Shown: positions 1 to 7,555 of the stretch, one piece after another | How positions within the stretch are numbered: the stretch's first letter is position 1 | How the letters are laid out: every line of letters begins with the position of its first letter | Source: Solirubrobacterales bacterium | Lineage (GTDB): Bacteria > Actinomycetota > Thermoleophilia > Solirubrobacterales > Solirubrobacteraceae | Reading direction: 5' to 3' | Length of the DNA: 9,458 bases | Assembly: GCA_003151895.1 (NCBI GenBank) | Contig: PLYX01000005.1 | Location: 1-9,458 of the forward strand | Program-made: the position numbers and the translations under genes | The notes under the pieces: generated by a model | Databases searched by the model: none | What the model saw: the letters and a program-made list of their open reading frames with translations, nothing else | What the model was told of the DNA's origin: nothing

Positions 1-526
1 CCTTCACCGGCAGCTGGAGCGCGACCCCTTCTTCGAAGATCAGATTGGTCGTGCTCAGTTTTATCGCACTCGCGGGCCCCGCGAGTTCAGTCGTCTCCGT
101 GACACCCGTCAACCCTTTGTTGATGAATTCGTTGAAGCGTTCCTGGAGTTCCTTGGGCCACGATTTCGGCGCTTCGATCCCCAACAGGCCACCGGGCACC
201 GCCAATGGGGTCTTCGACAAGGTGTTGCCATCTTCCGCGGCCACAAACGTGAGTTCGCCCGTTTCGTTGGGGATGGTCCCACCCTGCAGCGTGATCGTTT
301 TGTTGATCGGCACCGTCTTCTTGCCGATCGTGAATTGACCGCTTGTGGTACTCGCGACTATGCACTGCGTCACAGCCGCGTTGCTCAGAGGACAATCCGC
401 AAACGGAGCGAAAGCTCCTGTCGGATGGTGTTCCGTCGCGAACGCCGGCGAGGCGAGCGCGAGCGCGAGCACTGGTATGGCCAGCGCCGGTATCGCCCGT
501 TTGATGAGTTTGCTGTAGATGCCCAT
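1..526 (-). CDS. secreted protein of unknown function, N-terminal 175 codons (3' end beyond window)
   Basis: An open frame begins with ATG at 526 and runs off the left edge without a stop. The first 30 residues are a clear signal peptide: basic start (MGIYSKLIKR), a hydrophobic Ala/Leu/Ile/Pro core, and an AFA cleavage site before TEHH. The mature part starts with two cysteines (C45, C55), then a beta-rich stretch with FTIGKKTVPINKTITLQGG (about 65-83) and a later segment KSWPKELQERFNEF that may be helical. No catalytic motif or membrane anchor is visible in the part present. AAAGGA lies about 11 bases before the ATG, and a similar AGGAACCAAC sits just upstream, so the ribosome-binding region is partly duplicated. 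The gene follows the 1124-aa repeat protein by 80 bp in the same direction and may share its transcript. Glutamate is encoded by GAA in 11 of 12 cases. I recall similar secreted proteins in Solirubrobacterales, but no function is known to me. Confidence 0.85.
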   Translation of the reverse strand, partial: MGIYSKLIKRAIPALAIPVLALALASPAFATEHHPTGAFAPFADCPLSNAAVTQCIVASTTSGQFTIGKKTVPINKTITLQGGTIPNETGELTFVAAEDGNTLSKTPLAVPGGLLGIEAPKSWPKELQERFNEFINKGLTGVTETTELAGPASAIKLSTTNLIFEEGVALQLPVK

Positions 527-606
527 GAGGGTTGGTTTCCTTTCGTTGGTTCCTATTTTCTCTTCCTTGCCTTACGTCTGTGGTGCTCAAGCCGGTGCCG
601 GCCGCC
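527..606. other. short intergenic gap before the partial secreted-protein gene
   Basis: Apart from the ribosome-binding region, the 80 bp hold only a small GC hairpin (GCCGGTGCCGGC, 591-602) without a T-run and a purine-rich minus strand. No promoter is evident, so read-through from the upstream gene is likely. Confidence 0.4.
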
Positions 607-3600
607 TCATTTGCCCTTCTTGGGCTTCGGGCAGCCTGACACGGCGATCTTCGTGCTCTGTTTGACGACCGCGCCGTTCTGGCCTTTGATCTGAGTGGGC
701 ATGTACATCGCGCCCTTGCAGAAGTTGCCGTTGCCGGCCAGTGCCGAGTGCGCGCCGGTCGGTAGGACGAGATCGAAGCGCGTGATCGGCACGTCGGGGA
801 CCGAACGGAACGTGGAGCTCGTGATGCCGGCTTTGCTGATGAACGTTTCGCCCGCCAACTCGACGGTGACGCCGTCGCCCTGCAGGACGACGACGAGTTC
901 GGGGAACTTCGCGCCGCCGTGGCTGACGAAGTAGGCCGGGCCCGTGAGCGCCACCGGCAACACCGGCGTGTAGGCCGTGGCGCTGCCGACCTTCGAGCCG
1001 GCCGGACATGTGGCCGGGTTGGCCGCGAACACCTTTTCCAGACACGCCAGGTTGAGCGTGGAGAGCCTGGAGGGAAGCTGTTTGGGCAGGTTGACCTTGA
1101 CCGAGCCGATGTTCGCCTGACCGGCGCCGGACTTCACGACCACGTGCAGGCTCGCCCCATTCTTCCTGGAGTGTTTGGCCTGCACGAGCACTGAGAACGA
1201 CGGTTTGAACGACAGGCCCTTGCAGCCGGCCACCGCGAACGGCGTGGACACCGCCACGCTCGACCCCGGCGCACCGGTCGAGGGCATCACGCCGGAGATC
1301 GTGCCCGTCACGTGCATCTGCGAGCAGTTGGTCGGGTTGAACATGAACCCTTCGCGGTCGATCGTGACGTTGAGCTCTTTCAGGCGGAACGGCACACCGT
1401 CGCGGCTCTGCTGCAACGGGCTCGCGGTGACCGTGACCTGGGCGGTATGCGGGTCGACGTTGATCGCGGCGCGTTCGACCACGTCGCCGAGGTTGAACGG
1501 TCCCGCCTTCGCCGGCACCACGATCGACAGGCCGAAGGGGGCGCCGTTGTAGGGGCCGGTCAGGTAGACCCGGCCGGGTAGCCAGAACGGCTCGGAGCCC
1601 GCGCCGGCAGCGACGTTGACCGTGCCGATCTTCGACGCTTCAGAGCACGTCCCCGCGTTCGCCTGCGGTTCGCCGCAGAGCGGGACCTTGGCGAGCATTC
1701 CCGCCACGCCCGGAGGCATCGTCAGCGACACGCCGCCGAGGTTCTGTTCGCCGTCTTTGCGGGTGAGGGTCATCGTGAACGGGCTGAAGCCGTCGGCGAG
1801 CGTCTGGACCGTGCCCGCCGAGAAGCCCGGGGCGAACGGCGGCACCGCCGCGCAGCCTCCCAGATGGAACGCCGGCGAGGACGGCGTCGCCGTCGGCCCG
1901 CCCCACGGTTCGAGCACGCTGCTCGCCGAGGCGCCCGCCGGCCCGCACGAGGGCGAGTCGGCCGGCGGGTTGGCAAGCGGCGCGCGCTGCCCGCCGGTCA
2001 GGATCAGTTTGAGGTCTTCGAAGGGGAGCTGCGGGTTTTCGCTGAACGTGGCCGTCAACCGGCCCGTGGTCGGGTTGGCCGAGACCTTGCCCTTGAGCTT
2101 GACGATCACGCCCGAGCCGGAGGCTTCGAGGTAGAGACCGTACAGTCTCCCGTTCGTCGCGTCCGCCGCTTCGCATTCGGACTGGCCGGCGCCGCCACAC
2201 TGCGGCTGCGCCACGTACACATTCCCCTTCAATGGCTTAGGCAGCAGCGGCGTTTCGATTTCCACCGTGCCGATCTTCGATTTTTCCGGGCAGTGGCCGG
2301 GGGCCAGACGCGACAGGCCGTCCGCGCCGATTTCTTCGCCTTCGCCGCCGACTTCATCCGGCTTCAGTGGTTCACCGTGTTCATTGAGGCCGGTCGGGAT
2401 GTTGATTCCGTGCGGGCCGATGGCTTCGCAGCCTTCCAGCCCGTCGGCCGCCGACGGGGAGAGCGAGACGCCTTCGGGCAGCGCGACGGTCGCGTTCTTC
2501 AGGTCCGGCGTCGCCAGATCCGGGAAGACGTTCGGTGCCTGCGGCGCCTTCAGCTCGACTTCATAGCCCGCGGGCATGTCGGCCTGCGTCTGCGCGGCTT
2601 CGGGTTCGACCCTGAGCGTCGGGTTGAACTGCAGCATGTCGCACCCTTCGACCTGCGGGTAGGCCGTGGATTCGCCTTCGACGTAGCGACCCGCTTCTTC
2701 CCACGAGTCGGCCTGGACCCTGACCTTCAGCGGACCGGTGGCCGAGCAGGCAGCCGGGTTGGTGAAGAACGCGGCGCTTCCGGAACCGTCGTGTTCGCCG
2801 GGGTTGCCGAAGATCGCCAGCGAGACGCCGTCGATCACGAAGGCGGCCCCAGGAAACGCTCTTTCGTGCGGCACCGCGGGTGTGTCGACGCGCAGCATCC
2901 AGCCTTCGCGCGTGCGCACCACGTTCGCGTACATGACCACGGGCTTCTGAAAGTAGTCGAAGCCGAGCTCGGCCGGATACCCGGCCTCGGGCCTCATGTT
3001 GTACAGCGCCGAGAGTTCGTAGACACCGCCGCGCTGCGGCGCCAGCGGCAGCGACAGCAACTCCGCACCGCCGTGCGCAAGCGCAACCGTGCCGATCTGG
3101 CTGCTCGCGGGACAGTCCGAGTGGCCGCCAAATTCGCCAGCGAGAGCACTCTCCGCGCAGCGTTCGGCCGTCACCAGCGGGTCTCCAACGAGCCCCAGCG
3201 GCAGGTACACGACGACGTTCTTCATCGCCTGCACAGGCTGATAGGGCGAGAGCGTACTCCCCCCCACTCCGCCGGCGAAGTTCGTGGCGGTGTTGAGGTC
3301 GAAGCTCGTCGTCACGCCGTAGGGATGGTCGCCGGCCTGAGCGTCGAGCAGGCCGTTCACGCCGTAGGCGGTCATGCTGAGATCCTGCACGCCGAACTGG
3401 GCCCCCACGGCGGGATTCAGCGTGTTGGCGGGGCTCGCCGCTACGACGTTGCCGCCTTCTTTCACCTTCACTTCGTTGTGGACTTCTTGTTCCGCGGACG
3501 CGCGGACCTTGACGTACACCGTGAACATCAGCACGTCGCCGGGAGGCGCTTCGCCGGTATATTCGCACGTCACGGTCGGTTCCAGGTACGTGCATTCAAA

Positions 3601-3981
3601 CTGCGTATTGTTCATCGCCTCGAACCCAAATCCGGGATACACGCGTTCGCTGGGTTCGACCTCGCGTTCGCTGACTTCGACGAATTCGACGCTCGGGGTG
3701 GGCAGCGTGTCCGTGATCGTGACGGGGCCGGTCGCCTTCATGCTGCCGGTGTTCGTGACCGTCACCAGGTAGCTGTCGCACGCACCGCCATTTTCATGTA
3801 TTTCTACTTTGACTTTACAGCCGACGCTGTCGTTTTCCGAGAAGCCGGTCGGCTGCGCCAGCGAGCTGATCGACCAGCCCGGCCCCGGAACCGCCGCCGA
3901 GGCGGGCACGGCGCCCACGCCCCCAAGCGCGCCTGCCACCGTCAACGCCACACCGGCGAGGACCGCTCTGAACCGCGCCAT
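607..3981 (-). CDS. large secreted repeat protein with N-terminal DUF11-like domain
   Basis: This 1124-aa protein starts with a signal peptide (MARFRAVLAG, hydrophobic core, cleavage near PASA-A at about residue 30). Residues about 66-190 look like a DUF11-type surface domain (YLVTVTNTGS...GPVTITDTLP). Four divergent repeats follow at about 253-412, 494-679, 748-886 and 958-1088. Each opens with a V.LP/MP strand, then a Cys pair around C(P/S)xxSxIGTV, a VY/AYF strand, and a late strand such as FDLVLPTG ending near another Cys. The third repeat lies among residues 710-920, which are also rich in beta strands. The protein ends in a short basic tail (GCPKPKKGK). No enzyme motif, LPXTG signal or terminal membrane helix was seen. 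An in-frame ATG at 4056 would lengthen the N-terminus by 25 residues, but the start at 3981 directly precedes the signal peptide and has GGGGGGGAAG upstream. The start lies 2 bp after the stop of the propeller gene, implying translational coupling. A structural or adhesive surface role is inferred only. Confidence 0.93.
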   Translation of the reverse strand: MARFRAVLAGVALTVAGALGGVGAVPASAAVPGPGWSISSLAQPTGFSENDSVGCKVKVEIHENGGACDSYLVTVTNTGSMKATGPVTITDTLPTPSVEFVEVSEREVEPSERVYPGFGFEAMNNTQFECTYLEPTVTCEYTGEAPPGDVLMFTVYVKVRASAEQEVHNEVKVKEGGNVVAASPANTLNPAVGAQFGVQDLSMTAYGVNGLLDAQAGDHPYGVTTSFDLNTATNFAGGVGGSTLSPYQPVQAMKNVVVYLPLGLVGDPLVTAERCAESALAGEFGGHSDCPASSQIGTVALAHGGAELLSLPLAPQRGGVYELSALYNMRPEAGYPAELGFDYFQKPVVMYANVVRTREGWMLRVDTPAVPHERAFPGAAFVIDGVSLAIFGNPGEHDGSGSAAFFTNPAACSATGPLKVRVQADSWEEAGRYVEGESTAYPQVEGCDMLQFNPTLRVEPEAAQTQADMPAGYEVELKAPQAPNVFPDLATPDLKNATVALPEGVSLSPSAADGLEGCEAIGPHGINIPTGLNEHGEPLKPDEVGGEGEEIGADGLSRLAPGHCPEKSKIGTVEIETPLLPKPLKGNVYVAQPQCGGAGQSECEAADATNGRLYGLYLEASGSGVIVKLKGKVSANPTTGRLTATFSENPQLPFEDLKLILTGGQRAPLANPPADSPSCGPAGASASSVLEPWGGPTATPSSPAFHLGGCAAVPPFAPGFSAGTVQTLADGFSPFTMTLTRKDGEQNLGGVSLTMPPGVAGMLAKVPLCGEPQANAGTCSEASKIGTVNVAAGAGSEPFWLPGRVYLTGPYNGAPFGLSIVVPAKAGPFNLGDVVERAAINVDPHTAQVTVTASPLQQSRDGVPFRLKELNVTIDREGFMFNPTNCSQMHVTGTISGVMPSTGAPGSSVAVSTPFAVAGCKGLSFKPSFSVLVQAKHSRKNGASLHVVVKSGAGQANIGSVKVNLPKQLPSRLSTLNLACLEKVFAANPATCPAGSKVGSATAYTPVLPVALTGPAYFVSHGGAKFPELVVVLQGDGVTVELAGETFISKAGITSSTFRSVPDVPITRFDLVLPTGAHSALAGNGNFCKGAMYMPTQIKGQNGAVVKQSTKIAVSGCPKPKKGK

Positions 3982-3983
3982 GA

Positions 3984-6500
3984 TCACTTCCCCCCCTTCG
4001 CCGACTTCTTTGCCTTCGATTTGCCGTCGTAACGCTTCCTGGCCTGCTTCTTGCACGCCTCCCGCTTCTTCTTCGGTCTCTTTTCACACGCCTTCAGCGC
4101 CTTTGAGAGCTTCTGCGCGTTCGTCAACGGCTTGGCCTTGGGCTTCACCGCCGGCGCCGGTGCGAGGTTGTCCCCGCCCGCCGGCCCCCCGCTGCCGCCC
4201 AAGGAGGGCAGCAGCGGGGGGCCGCTCGACGAGCCGCGGCACGCTTCGCCCGTGCAGGCCGCCGGCGAGGCGGGGGCGGCAAAGCCGCCGCCGATGCGCG
4301 CGTCGTAGAGGTCGACCTGCGTGTCCGTGTCCTGCGGGACGAGCGAGTCGCCCGTCAGGAAGTACACGTCCCGGCCGGAGGCGTCGATCCCGCCGAGTAC
4401 GACACTCGACGCACCACTGCTCATCGTCACGTCCCGACCGTCTGAGATCAGATAGACGTTGCCGTCGCGGTACTCGTAGACGTTGTTCGCATAGACCGTG
4501 CGATAGCAGACCCCTTCATATTTATAGGAACACCCGCTCACCGCGTTGTTAAGCGCCTGCGGCGTCAGGCGGCTCGGCGTGCTGAACACGACCGTGCCGT
4601 CGTCCGCGACCGTCAGCGTCGAGGCGAATTCCGCCGGATTATCGCTTTGTGTATAGAAGGGCTTGAGGATGGACGGGGTGTCCACTTCGTTTTCCGTGTT
4701 CCCGTCACAGTTGAAGCCCGCTTCTTCTTTTCCGGTCGTGGAGCAGTAGTAGCTGCCGCTCTGACCGATCGATACGCGTGCCAGGCTGTGTGTCTGCGCG
4801 TCGTACTCGAACACCTGCGCCACAGTGCCGCTGTCGTCCGCCGTGAGCTGGGCGTGACTCGAGAACACAAGAAAGCTCCCATTCGCGCTCACCTCAACCG
4901 GCCGTCCGTCATTCTGCTTCCAGACTTCTTCGTCCGGTTCGTAGCTCTTGCACTTCGAGTCGGAGGAGGGGACTCCGCCCGATTCTTCGTATCCCGAGCA
5001 CAGCATCGCGACGAAGCGCGTTTCTTTGCTCTCCGTGTCGTACACGTACATGTTGTCGGCCCCCGCCTGCGCTTCCGGGTTGGCTGGCTGACCGTTCGAG
5101 TTCGTGGCCAGCTTGCCCTTCGCCACGAAGTACACGCGCGAGCCGTCAGGAGTCACACGCGCGACACCCTGCACTTTGGCCGCTTCTGCCGGGGTGGCGA
5201 AGTTGTGGGAGACCTGGACGAGCCCCGTCACTTCCCTCTGGGCCGGTTCGCATGCGCTTTTGCCGCCCGAACAGCCGAGCTGCGCCATGTACAGGTCGTT
5301 GCCGATGTCTTCGTCGCCGTTCACCAGCTGCTGCGTCGTCGTGAAAAACACCTTCGAGCCGTCGAACGAGGCGCCCTGGTACTGGACGGCCGCCGCTTCG
5401 CCTTCCAATTTCGATTCGGGTTTGGTCGTTTTGATGTTCACGCAGGCGGGCGTCGTGCGCGTGCAGCGCGGTTCGGACACCCACACCTTGTGCGAGCCGC
5501 CGATGCGCGCGTACAGCGCGTTCGCCAGCGGAGCCGTGCCCGGTGTGCCGCTGCCGCAAGTGCTGTGTTCAAACGGCGAGGCGTATTGAAGCCCCCTCTT
5601 CGCCGTGAAGAAGACCGTTTCGCCGTTTTCCGAGACCGCGTTGTACTTCTCTTCCGGGCCGCCCAGTTCCGTGCCGCACTGGCTGATCAGCACAGCGCCT
5701 TCGTTGACGTGCGGACTGCCGTGCAGCGCTTCGTTATTTTCGACCCCGACGAGCACCGGTTCCGTGTTCCCGGTCCCCGTGTACTCGTAGAGCGACTTGA
5801 TCGCGTTAAGCCCGTTGTACGTCGTGTCCCCCGGCCAGAACATCGTTGCTTCCCCCGCCGATTCGCGCGACCTGATCGTGAACAGCACGTGCGTCAGTTC
5901 GCGCGACGCCCCTGCGTATTCCGTGCTTTCGCTGGTCACCGGTTCCGGACTGTAGAACAGGGGTCCGATCGAGTCGAAATGGCCGCCAGGCTGACGCACA
6001 TACCATCCCTTCTTCACCGTGGCCAGCGACTGCGCCGCCCAGAGCGTGTGCGTGAGATCGGGCGTCGCGGCGGGGAGAGTGACCCAGTCGAATTCCGTCG
6101 CCGACGGACTCAGCGCCTGCGCTTCCCAGCCCGAGCCTTCGACCCGCGAGAGTCCGTATCTGTTTTCTATCGAGCCTTCCTGATCGCCGGCGAAGGTGCC
6201 GGTGCTTTCGACGATCGCCCGCGAGCCGTCCTGCGAGAGGAACTTGATCCAGGGCCAGAAGCCCCGCTTGTACGGCGGGCTCATCAGCTCGTACGCGCGG
6301 CAGTCGGGCAGGTACGTACGAAAGCCGGGGGAGGCTTCGCCGAGACCTTCGGGGGACGACGGACAGCTTTTCATGTTGGCGTCGCCCGCCGCCATCGCAG
6401 CCGGCGCGGCCGCCACGATCGTCAACAGCGCCGCCACGATCGTCAACAGCGCCGCCACGACGCCGCGCAGCCGCCAGCCGCACCTGCGCAAGCCGTCCAT
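3984..6500 (-). CDS. secreted beta-propeller-like protein with basic C-terminal tail
   Basis: This 838-aa protein has a signal peptide (RRCGWRLRG, then a hydrophobic core containing ALLTIVA twice, cleavage near AMAA at about 38). Residues 64-74 read LPDCRAYELMS, a signature I recall from many Thermoleophilia secreted proteins. Blade-like motifs of the TolB/PD40 type recur at about 89 (SQDGSRAIVES), 290 (SENGETVFFTA), 378 (SFDGSKVFFTT), 450 (TPDGSRVYFVA), 538 (SANGSFLVFSS), 632 (ADDGTVVFST) and 706 (DASGRDVYFLT). Most are followed by a 'VYxYD' strand. Seven motifs fit a single propeller, perhaps with insertions in the first half. Around 721-756 comes VPQDTDTQVDLYDARIGGGF and ACTGEACRG, then a Gly/Pro linker and a Lys/Arg-rich tail (about 787-838) with two cysteines. 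The start at 6500 is preferred over ATG 6539 because AGGAGGAGGGG sits just upstream of it and nothing similar precedes 6539. Role unknown; ligand binding or cell-wall association is inference. Confidence 0.93.
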   Translation of the reverse strand: MDGLRRCGWRLRGVVAALLTIVAALLTIVAAAPAAMAAGDANMKSCPSSPEGLGEASPGFRTYLPDCRAYELMSPPYKRGFWPWIKFLSQDGSRAIVESTGTFAGDQEGSIENRYGLSRVEGSGWEAQALSPSATEFDWVTLPAATPDLTHTLWAAQSLATVKKGWYVRQPGGHFDSIGPLFYSPEPVTSESTEYAGASRELTHVLFTIRSRESAGEATMFWPGDTTYNGLNAIKSLYEYTGTGNTEPVLVGVENNEALHGSPHVNEGAVLISQCGTELGGPEEKYNAVSENGETVFFTAKRGLQYASPFEHSTCGSGTPGTAPLANALYARIGGSHKVWVSEPRCTRTTPACVNIKTTKPESKLEGEAAAVQYQGASFDGSKVFFTTTQQLVNGDEDIGNDLYMAQLGCSGGKSACEPAQREVTGLVQVSHNFATPAEAAKVQGVARVTPDGSRVYFVAKGKLATNSNGQPANPEAQAGADNMYVYDTESKETRFVAMLCSGYEESGGVPSSDSKCKSYEPDEEVWKQNDGRPVEVSANGSFLVFSSHAQLTADDSGTVAQVFEYDAQTHSLARVSIGQSGSYYCSTTGKEEAGFNCDGNTENEVDTPSILKPFYTQSDNPAEFASTLTVADDGTVVFSTPSRLTPQALNNAVSGCSYKYEGVCYRTVYANNVYEYRDGNVYLISDGRDVTMSSGASSVVLGGIDASGRDVYFLTGDSLVPQDTDTQVDLYDARIGGGFAAPASPAACTGEACRGSSSGPPLLPSLGGSGGPAGGDNLAPAPAVKPKAKPLTNAQKLSKALKACEKRPKKKREACKKQARKRYDGKSKAKKSAKGGK
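3987..3996 (-). promoter_or_regulatory. G-run serving as ribosome-binding site of the repeat-protein gene
   Basis: GGGGGGGAAG on the minus strand overlaps the last codons of the propeller gene and lies 5 bases before ATG 3981. The seven G also fit the slippery pattern X XXY YYZ in the propeller frame. Confidence 0.6.
6409..6460. repeat. 21-bp tandem repeat, 2.5 copies, inside a signal peptide
   Basis: Units at 6409-6429 and 6430-6450 are identical and a third partial unit runs to 6460. The unit length of seven codons keeps the frame and encodes ALLTIVA twice in the hydrophobic core of the 838-aa protein's signal peptide. Confidence 0.9.
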
Positions 6501-6505
6501 CCGCT

Positions 6506-6516
6506 CCCCTCCTCCT
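6506..6516 (-). promoter_or_regulatory. strong Shine-Dalgarno site deciding the propeller-gene start
   Basis: The minus strand reads AGGAGGAGGGG, ending 5 bases before ATG 6500. It supports this start over the in-frame ATG 13 codons upstream at 6539. Confidence 0.8.
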
Positions 6517-6566
6517 GTGTGCACGAGCTCTCCTTCCATCGATTTCAGCTCAGACCGGCGAGCAGA

Positions 6567-6590
6567 GGCCGCGGCACTACCGCCGCAGCC
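6567..6590 (-). terminator. strong hairpin between the 273-aa and 838-aa genes (possible weak terminator or processing site)
   Basis: On the minus strand GGCTGCGGC and GCCGCGGCC form a 9-bp stem with one G-U pair and a 6-base loop. It starts 64 bases after the upstream stop and ends 67 bases before the next ATG. No U-run follows, so a classical intrinsic terminator is not supported; partial termination or mRNA stabilisation are alternatives. Confidence 0.35.
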
Positions 6591-6653
6591 CCCGCCGACC
6601 TTGTTACACTCCTAGCCTACTCCTTGCTTTCCTTCGGTCAGTTGCACTTCCAG

Positions 6654-7475
6654 TCAGTTGCATTTTCTTTCGTTCGCGAACACGCCGAACTTTTTTCCGC
6701 TCACCAGCCTGACGAGATCCCTATCGGTGAACGTCGCTTTTTCTACACCGAATTTCAGTCCTGCGATTGTGTGTTCGGTGCGACCCGTGCCCGTGCAGTT
6801 TTCGAGCGCCGTGTCGCCCGTCCAGTATTTCAGGATCGGCGTTCCGGGGAAGACGAGGGTACCCACTGCTTCTTTTTTGGCCACCGGCAGGACTTCGGCG
6901 ATCACTTCGCCCGTTACTTCGAATTTCAGTCCTGCGAGACCGCCGCAACCTGAGCCGAAGGTGATCGTGACGAATGTAGTCCCCGTTTTCGGTTTGAAGA
7001 TCTCCACCGCCGCTTGACCCGTCGCTGCCTTCCAGGCCAGCGTGGATAGGCTTTCCAGTGCGATAGGTTCGGCGACTTTGCATCCTGGGTGTTCCACGAC
7101 TTCGCATTTCGTGAACCTCGTGGTCACTTCATCTTTACCCGGCGTGCCCGGCTTCCCCGGCGTGCCGCCGATGATTGTCCCTTCGTCCACCTCCGTTGCG
7201 CACTCGATGTCGATTTTGACACCAGCTACAGTGCCCTTCAGTTTTTTGAACGTGCCCGGTTCGTTTTCGGAGGTGAATGCGCGTGTTGCGGGTGATACCA
7301 GTTCTTTCTCCCTTTCGCCCGTCGGGCATTCCGGATCCTGCGGCGTTCCCGTTTCGCACACGAACCAGTTCGGTTCTTTGGCCGAAGCCATGCCTGCAGC
7401 CAGCGCGCTGAACGCGAACACGGCGGCCACGGCCACCATGGCGGCCATCAGTAGTCTGAGTCTGCTTGTAGTCAT
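6654..7475 (-). CDS. secreted cysteine-containing protein of unknown function
   Basis: This 273-aa protein has a typical signal peptide (MTTSRLRLLM, long Ala/Val/Phe core, cleavage after ASA at about 32). The mature part has eight cysteines (40, 50, 92, 124, 132, 177, 227, 272), an even number that would suit disulfides outside the cell. It appears beta-rich, with a repeated strand motif: VAGVKIDIECA (83-93), LAGLKFEVTGEV (180-191) and IAGLKFGVEKATF (237-249). The last two are partly identical at DNA level. Residues 104-115 form four Gly-X-Y triplets (GTPGKPGTPGKD). GGAG lies 10 bases before the ATG at 7475, within TAGGAGTGTA. The gene is preceded by the hairpin-rich region 7476-7758 and followed after 153 bp by the propeller gene. 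Glu is GAA in 5 of the first 6 cases. I recall multi-copy secreted families of this style ('VECxxxxGxIxG...FTGC') in Solirubrobacterales, but no function. Confidence 0.92.
   Translation of the reverse strand: MTTSRLRLLMAAMVAVAAVFAFSALAAGMASAKEPNWFVCETGTPQDPECPTGEREKELVSPATRAFTSENEPGTFKKLKGTVAGVKIDIECATEVDEGTIIGGTPGKPGTPGKDEVTTRFTKCEVVEHPGCKVAEPIALESLSTLAWKAATGQAAVEIFKPKTGTTFVTITFGSGCGGLAGLKFEVTGEVIAEVLPVAKKEAVGTLVFPGTPILKYWTGDTALENCTGTGRTEHTIAGLKFGVEKATFTDRDLVRLVSGKKFGVFANERKCN
6749..6937. repeat. 18-bp in-frame direct repeat inside the 273-aa gene
   Basis: CGAATTTCAGTCCTGCGA occurs at 6749-6766 and 6920-6937, 171 bp (57 codons) apart and in the same frame. It encodes the AGLKF strand motif in both places and suggests an internal duplication of a beta unit. 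Confidence 0.85.
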
Positions 7476-7502
7476 TCTGCTACACTCCTATTCGTAGTAC
7501 AT

Positions 7503-7547
7503 GGCCCTGGGGCGCCCTTCGCCACAACGCTGTGGCGCCCTGGGGCC
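7503..7547. repeat. inverted repeat 1, 14-bp arms
   Basis: Arms GGCCCTGGGGCGCC (7503-7516) and GGCGCCCTGGGGCC (7534-7547) enclose a 17-base loop. On the plus strand all 14 positions pair, two of them as G-U; on the minus strand those two become C-A mismatches. A competing inner stem CGCCACA/TGTGGCG (7520-7537) overlaps it. It lies 28-72 bases before the ATG at 7475. Confidence 0.8.
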
Positions 7548-7555
7548 GGTTTGAT

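Noticed and set aside
87..590. 167-aa minus-strand frame near the left edge
   Set aside because: It overlaps the partial secreted-protein gene in another frame, which has a signal peptide and an open frame to the edge; this one has neither.
1864..4032. 722-aa open frame on the plus strand
   Set aside because: It lies antisense to the repeat-protein gene, is Arg/Phe-rich with no domain or signal, and reflects the GC-biased codon pattern of the real gene.
3979..4056. Upstream start at 4056 for the repeat protein
   Set aside because: It would put 25 charged residues before a good signal peptide and overlap the propeller gene by 73 bp.
6637..6662. 10-bp direct repeat GTCAGTTGCA around the stop of the 273-aa gene
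   Set aside because: Two short copies with a 16-bp period; too small to assign a role.
4647..6953. 768-aa open frame on the plus strand
   Set aside because: It is antisense to the propeller gene and part of the next gene, has low-complexity Arg/Val composition and no recognisable motif.
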